Part shown: one piece after another, positions 60,803 through 64,000 of the stretch
How the letters are laid out: the number at the start of each line of letters is the position of its first letter
Position numbering within the stretch: the first letter of the stretch is position 1
IMG/VR virus record: IMGVR_UViG_3300035204_001027
Location: 31,512-95,511 of that record
Origin: a virus
DNA: 64,000 nucleotides
Strand: one strand, 5' to 3'
Made by a program: the position numbers and the translations under genes
Notes under the pieces: model-generated
The model's input: the letters and a program-made list of their open reading frames with translations, nothing else
The model's database searches: none
What the model was told of the DNA's origin: nothing

Positions 60803-63800
60803 ATGCCAATAAAATTTAATAGATCATCAGCAGCGGGTGGTCCCACTGGTCCTACTGGAGCAACGGGAGCAGGGTCTTCTGTAGCTGGTCCAACTGGTGC
60901 AACTGGAGCAGTTGGAGGAGTTGGTCCGACAGGACCCGGTGGAGGACCCGTTGGACCCACTGGCCCCCAAGGAACGCAAGGTAATATCGGTCTCGCTGGT
61001 CCCGCTGGTGCTGGTGGTCCCGCTGGACCTACTGGGGCGCAAGGAGTACAAGGAAATGCTGGGCCCGCAGGGTCGCAAGGTCCTACTGGAAATACTGGTA
61101 ATATTGGTCCTACTGGAGTAGTAGGACCGCAAGGAAACGCGGGTCCGACTGGTGCAGATTCTACCGTAGCCGGTCCTACTGGCCCCACAGGCGCAGTTGG
61201 GTCTCAAGGAAATGTGGGACCCACAGGCTCCCAAGGTAATCAAGGGGTTACTGGGCCTACTGGAGTAGTAGGACCGCAAGGAAACGCGGGTCCGACTGGT
61301 GCAGATTCTACCGTAGCTGGTCCCACTGGCGCTACTGGTTCAATAGGTCCGACTGGTGCGGATTCTACCGTGGCTGGTCCTGCTGGTCCTACTGGGGGAA
61401 TTGGTCCTACTGGTGATACTGGACCATTAAGTCATGCTGAAGAATTTACGATAACAGTTTCTAACCCCGGCTCTGGAAATAAATTCTATATAGATAGTTC
61501 TCTTACTCCGGATATTAAACTACACAAGGGATTTACTTATAAATTTATTACCTCTGATAGTAGTGGCACTGGTCACACATTTAAAATTTCTACCACTCCA
61601 AATGGAACTCATGGAGGAGGATCTCAATATACAAGTGGTTGGACTGATTATGGTACAGTAGGGAGTTCTGGAAGTTATTCCACGTTTACTGTTCCTCAGA
61701 ATGCGCCTGCCACGTTATATTATTATTGTGGGACTCATTCAGGCATGGGTGGAACCGCAAGCATAACTATTCAAACAGTAGAAAAAGGTGATACAGGAGC
61801 CACTGGAGCGCAAGGAGAATACGGGGGCGATAGCGTATCTTATAAATTCAACACCGAAACTGATGATTGGACTGGGGGATCAAGTACGAGTGATTTCGAT
61901 ACTGGAAATGGCAAGCTAAGATTTAGCGTTGCTTTTATGGGAAGTTATAGTTCAAGCGCCACATATTACCCAAATGATGTTGTACGATATGGGGATGATG
62001 TTCGTCAGATGAAGGCGAATACTCTTTCGTCAGTAACGGCAACTGCTAGTAATGATACTTGGACAAAGGCTGGACATGGTTTTAGTTCTGCGGATGCTAC
62101 TAAAGTTAGGTATATGCCTTCAGGTGTGGGTCCATCTTTGGATACGGAATATTATGTAGGAAGCATAGCTGGAAACGATTTTAAATTATACACAGATGCT
62201 GGGTTATCAAATTTAGTAAATGTTAATAGTAATCTAACCAGTGGAATTTTACAAAAATCAATTAAAAATATATCTCCTGATAATAATTCTTATTGGATGG
62301 ACCACGTTTATACGTATGTTTATTGTGACGTTTTAAACGCTAATTTTGATGATGTAAGAAGATGGCAAAATACTCTAGATGATTCTACAAGCACAGTCAA
62401 GGGGAAAATAAGAGTTTTTAAAGAGAGTGATTCTACTACATTCGCCGTATTTAATACTACGGCGAGTGTTTACAGCAAGAATACTTTAGTATCCGCAACA
62501 GCAAGTAATGATACTTGGACGTTAGCGAATCATGGATTATCAAATGGGGAAGCTATCGTTTTTGCAAGTATGTCTAGCGGTGCCGGACCCATAGTTGGGA
62601 CGACTTATTACGTTGGAAATATATCTGGAAGTGATTTCAAATTGTATACAGACAGCGGTCTTACTAGTTTGCTTGATGTTACTACTGATGTCTCTTCTGC
62701 GGTGTTTGATAAATGGCTCAGAATAGACACGACTCATATAGAAAATCATGGCACATTTTCTGAAAACGATGATGTAATTATTACTTTTTGCGCAGTGGGA
62801 GATAAGGGAGATGTGGGCCCTACTGGCCCTACTGGTTCTATCGGACCCATTGGACCCACTGGTGCAGATGGTGCTGATTCTAGCGTGGCTGGTCCTCCCG
62901 GTCCCGCTGGTGATACTGGTGCAGCTGGTCCTGCTGGTGCAGCTGGTCCTGCTGGTGCAGCTGGTCCTGCTGGTGCAGCTGGTCCTGCTGGTGCAGCTGG
63001 TCCTGCTGGTCCTACTGGTGCAGATGGTGCTGATTCTAGCGTGGCTGGTCCTCCCGGTCCCGCTGGTCCCGCTGGTCCCACTGGTAATAATGGCAGCACT
63101 GGTGCTACTGGTGCTACTGGGGAAATTGGTCCCACTGGTCCTGCTGGTTCTGATGGTTCTAATGGCGGCGCTGGTCCCACTGGTGATACTGGTGCAGCTG
63201 GCGCTACTGGCGCTGCTGGTTCGAATGGCTCAGATGGTTCAAATGGTACCGATGGTGTTACTGGGCCTACTGGCGCTGCCGGAGCGACTGGCGCTGCCGG
63301 AGCGACTGGCGCTGCTGGCGCTACTGGTGCTGCAGGATCAGATGGCTCGAATGGTTCAGATGGTACCGATGGTGTTACCGGACCCGCTGGCGCAACTGGC
63401 GCTGCCGGAGCGACTGGCGCTGCTGGCGCTACTGGCGCTGCCGGAGCGACTGGCGCTGCTGGCGCTACTGGCGCTGCAGGATCAGATGGCTCAGATGGTT
63501 CAAATGGTACCGATGGTGTTACTGGGCCTACTGGCGCTGTTGGGGCAACTGGGCCTGCTGGTGCTGATGGCGATGATGGCTCGGACGGTTCAAATGGTGT
63601 AACTGGGCCCGCTGGCCCAACTGGTCCGGGTGGTGGAGCAACTGGACCTGCTGGCGATGATGGCTCAGATGGCGTAACTGGACCTGTTGGTCCCACTGGG
63701 CCTGCTGGCGCGACTGGCCCTGCTGGTTCGAATGGTTCGGATGGTGACGATGGTGCTGCTGGTGCGACTGGTGCTGCTGGTGCTGCTGGTGCGACTGGCC

Positions 63801-64000
63801 CTGCTGGTGCAGCTGGTCCCGCTGGTCCCGCTGGTCCTGCTGGTGCAGCTGGTCCCGCTGGTCCCGCTGGTCCCGCTGGTGCAGCTGGTCCCGCTGGTCC
63901 TGCTGGCGCGACTGGCCCTGCTGGTTCGAATGGTTCGGATGGTGACGATGGTGCTGCTGGTGCGACTGGTGCTGCTGGTGCTGCTGGTGCGACTGGCCCT
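60803..64000 (+). CDS. Collagen-like fibre with cupredoxin-like domain, 3'-partial
   Basis: Open from ATG 60803 to the end of the window (1066 codons). Residues 12-210 are GPT collagen repeats. Residues about 215-330 form a cupredoxin-like domain with His258, Cys309, His312 and Met315, the ligand set of a type-1 copper site (C-x2-H-x2-M). Residues about 350-670 hold two related beta modules ([22 protein letters not shown]). From about 670 on the chain is pure Gly-X-Y, rich in GPA, GAA, GAT and GSD. The gene continues right of the window. Confidence 0.88.
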   Translation, partial: MPIKFNRSSAAGGPTGPTGATGAGSSVAGPTGATGAVGGVGPTGPGGGPVGPTGPQGTQGNIGLAGPAGAGGPAGPTGAQGVQGNAGPAGSQGPTGNTGNIGPTGVVGPQGNAGPTGADSTVAGPTGPTGAVGSQGNVGPTGSQGNQGVTGPTGVVGPQGNAGPTGADSTVAGPTGATGSIGPTGADSTVAGPAGPTGGIGPTGDTGPLSHAEEFTITVSNPGSGNKFYIDSSLTPDIKLHKGFTYKFITSDSSGTGHTFKISTTPNGTHGGGSQYTSGWTDYGTVGSSGSYSTFTVPQNAPATLYYYCGTHSGMGGTASITIQTVEKGDTGATGAQGEYGGDSVSYKFNTETDDWTGGSSTSDFDTGNGKLRFSVAFMGSYSSSATYYPNDVVRYGDDVRQMKANTLSSVTATASNDTWTKAGHGFSSADATKVRYMPSGVGPSLDTEYYVGSIAGNDFKLYTDAGLSNLVNVNSNLTSGILQKSIKNISPDNNSYWMDHVYTYVYCDVLNANFDDVRRWQNTLDDSTSTVKGKIRVFKESDSTTFAVFNTTASVYSKNTLVSATASNDTWTLANHGLSNGEAIVFASMSSGAGPIVGTTYYVGNISGSDFKLYTDSGLTSLLDVTTDVSSAVFDKWLRIDTTHIENHGTFSENDDVIITFCAVGDKGDVGPTGPTGSIGPIGPTGADGADSSVAGPPGPAGDTGAAGPAGAAGPAGAAGPAGAAGPAGAAGPAGPTGADGADSSVAGPPGPAGPAGPTGNNGSTGATGATGEIGPTGPAGSDGSNGGAGPTGDTGAAGATGAAGSNGSDGSNGTDGVTGPTGAAGATGAAGATGAAGATGAAGSDGSNGSDGTDGVTGPAGATGAAGATGAAGATGAAGATGAAGATGAAGSDGSDGSNGTDGVTGPTGAVGATGPAGADGDDGSDGSNGVTGPAGPTGPGGGATGPAGDDGSDGVTGPVGPTGPAGATGPAGSNGSDGDDGAAGATGAAGAAGATGPAGAAGPAGPAGPAGAAGPAGPAGPAGAAGPAGPAGATGPAGSNGSDGDDGAAGATGAAGAAGATGP
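61109..61317 (+). repeat. In-frame direct repeat, 147-bp offset
   Basis: About 60 bases at 61109-61170 recur at 61256-61317 exactly, with a shift that is a multiple of three, inside the collagen-like gene. Confidence 0.85.
62918..63007 (+). repeat. Five exact 18-bp tandem repeats
   Basis: GGTGCAGCTGGTCCTGCT repeated five times without mismatch, encoding GAAGPA units. Such identity at silent sites points to recent expansion. Confidence 0.95.
63701..64000 (+). repeat. 102-bp exact direct repeat, 198-bp offset
   Basis: 63701-63802 is identical to 63899-64000; the second copy reaches the edge of the window, so the repeat may be longer. The offset is a multiple of nine and keeps the Gly-X-Y phase. 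Confidence 0.9.

Noticed and set aside
62746-63696. 316-codon minus-strand frame and 263-codon alternative + frame (62811-63602) rich in Pro/Ala or Leu/Val
   Set aside because: Both are by-products of the Gly-X-Y repeat DNA, whose codons contain no stops in the other frames; no ribosome-binding sites, and the true frame runs through from 60803.
62862-64000. CRISPR array
   Set aside because: Repeats are in-frame coding units without unique spacers of constant length, and no cas genes are present.

Overview
The window is a 64 kb piece of a large tailed bacteriophage (Caudoviricetes) genome. The evidence is a terminase large subunit, portal, prohead protease/scaffold and major capsid protein, followed by a very long set of receptor-binding fibre genes. 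The host cannot be named. Its promoters must resemble the bacterial sigma-70 consensus (TTGACA-17-TATATT, often with an upstream TG), which argues against a Bacteroidetes-type host. No tail tube, sheath, tape-measure or replication genes are seen, so the genome extends well beyond both ends.

Region A (1-8.7 kb) is a dense array of about 30 very small genes, one tRNA-Cys and one roughly 490-nt structured RNA candidate, all on the + strand. Seventeen near-consensus promoters punctuate it. Sixteen drive proteins, and in 14 of these the start codon lies only 5-9 nt after the -10 box, so the mRNAs should be leaderless or nearly so. Most modules are separated by a GC-rich palindrome (core GGCCCGGGCC) followed by A-tracts that run into the next promoter. 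The layout recalls the promoter/stem-loop shuffling cassettes described in T4-type phages. Many products are single-span membrane micropeptides, including a recurring class of exactly 19 residues that usually closes a transcription unit. This is probably the early, host-interaction region.

Region B (8.8-17.5 kb) holds a PhoH-like ATPase, a ClpP-like protease, a HAD-type phosphatase, a Cys-rich lipoprotein, a HIT-like zinc protein and a short minus-strand pair that includes an HEXXH metallopeptidase. It continues with a sigma-factor-like protein with a Cys cluster (candidate late sigma), a helical protein that may be the small terminase, a C2H2-ERCC4 nuclease and TerL.

Region C (17.5-27.6 kb) is a fibre block placed between terL and portal: two collagen-like GPT-repeat fibres, two small beta proteins and a 2198-residue RCC1/GSGY-repeat giant. 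Region D (27.6-35.1 kb) is the head module: portal, an FtsZ/tubulin-family GTPase, a small Cys-rich protein, fused protease/scaffold, a small capsid-associated protein and major capsid, closed by a strong terminator. Region E (35.1-64.0 kb) is a second and larger fibre region with collagen-like stalks, YVTN and RCC1 beta-propellers, YHYH and cupredoxin-like domains and a Mtd-like N-terminus. It is interrupted by four large multidomain glycosyltransferase genes (51.0-58.8 kb) that are well placed to decorate the Thr-rich collagen-like fibres. The last fibre gene runs off the right end in highly repetitive DNA.

The most unusual points are the leaderless promoter array with its palindromes and 19-residue membrane peptides, the large structured RNA with a tRNA-like acceptor/T-arm element, the tubulin-family GTPase inside the head module, and the fibre-plus-glycosyltransferase complex.
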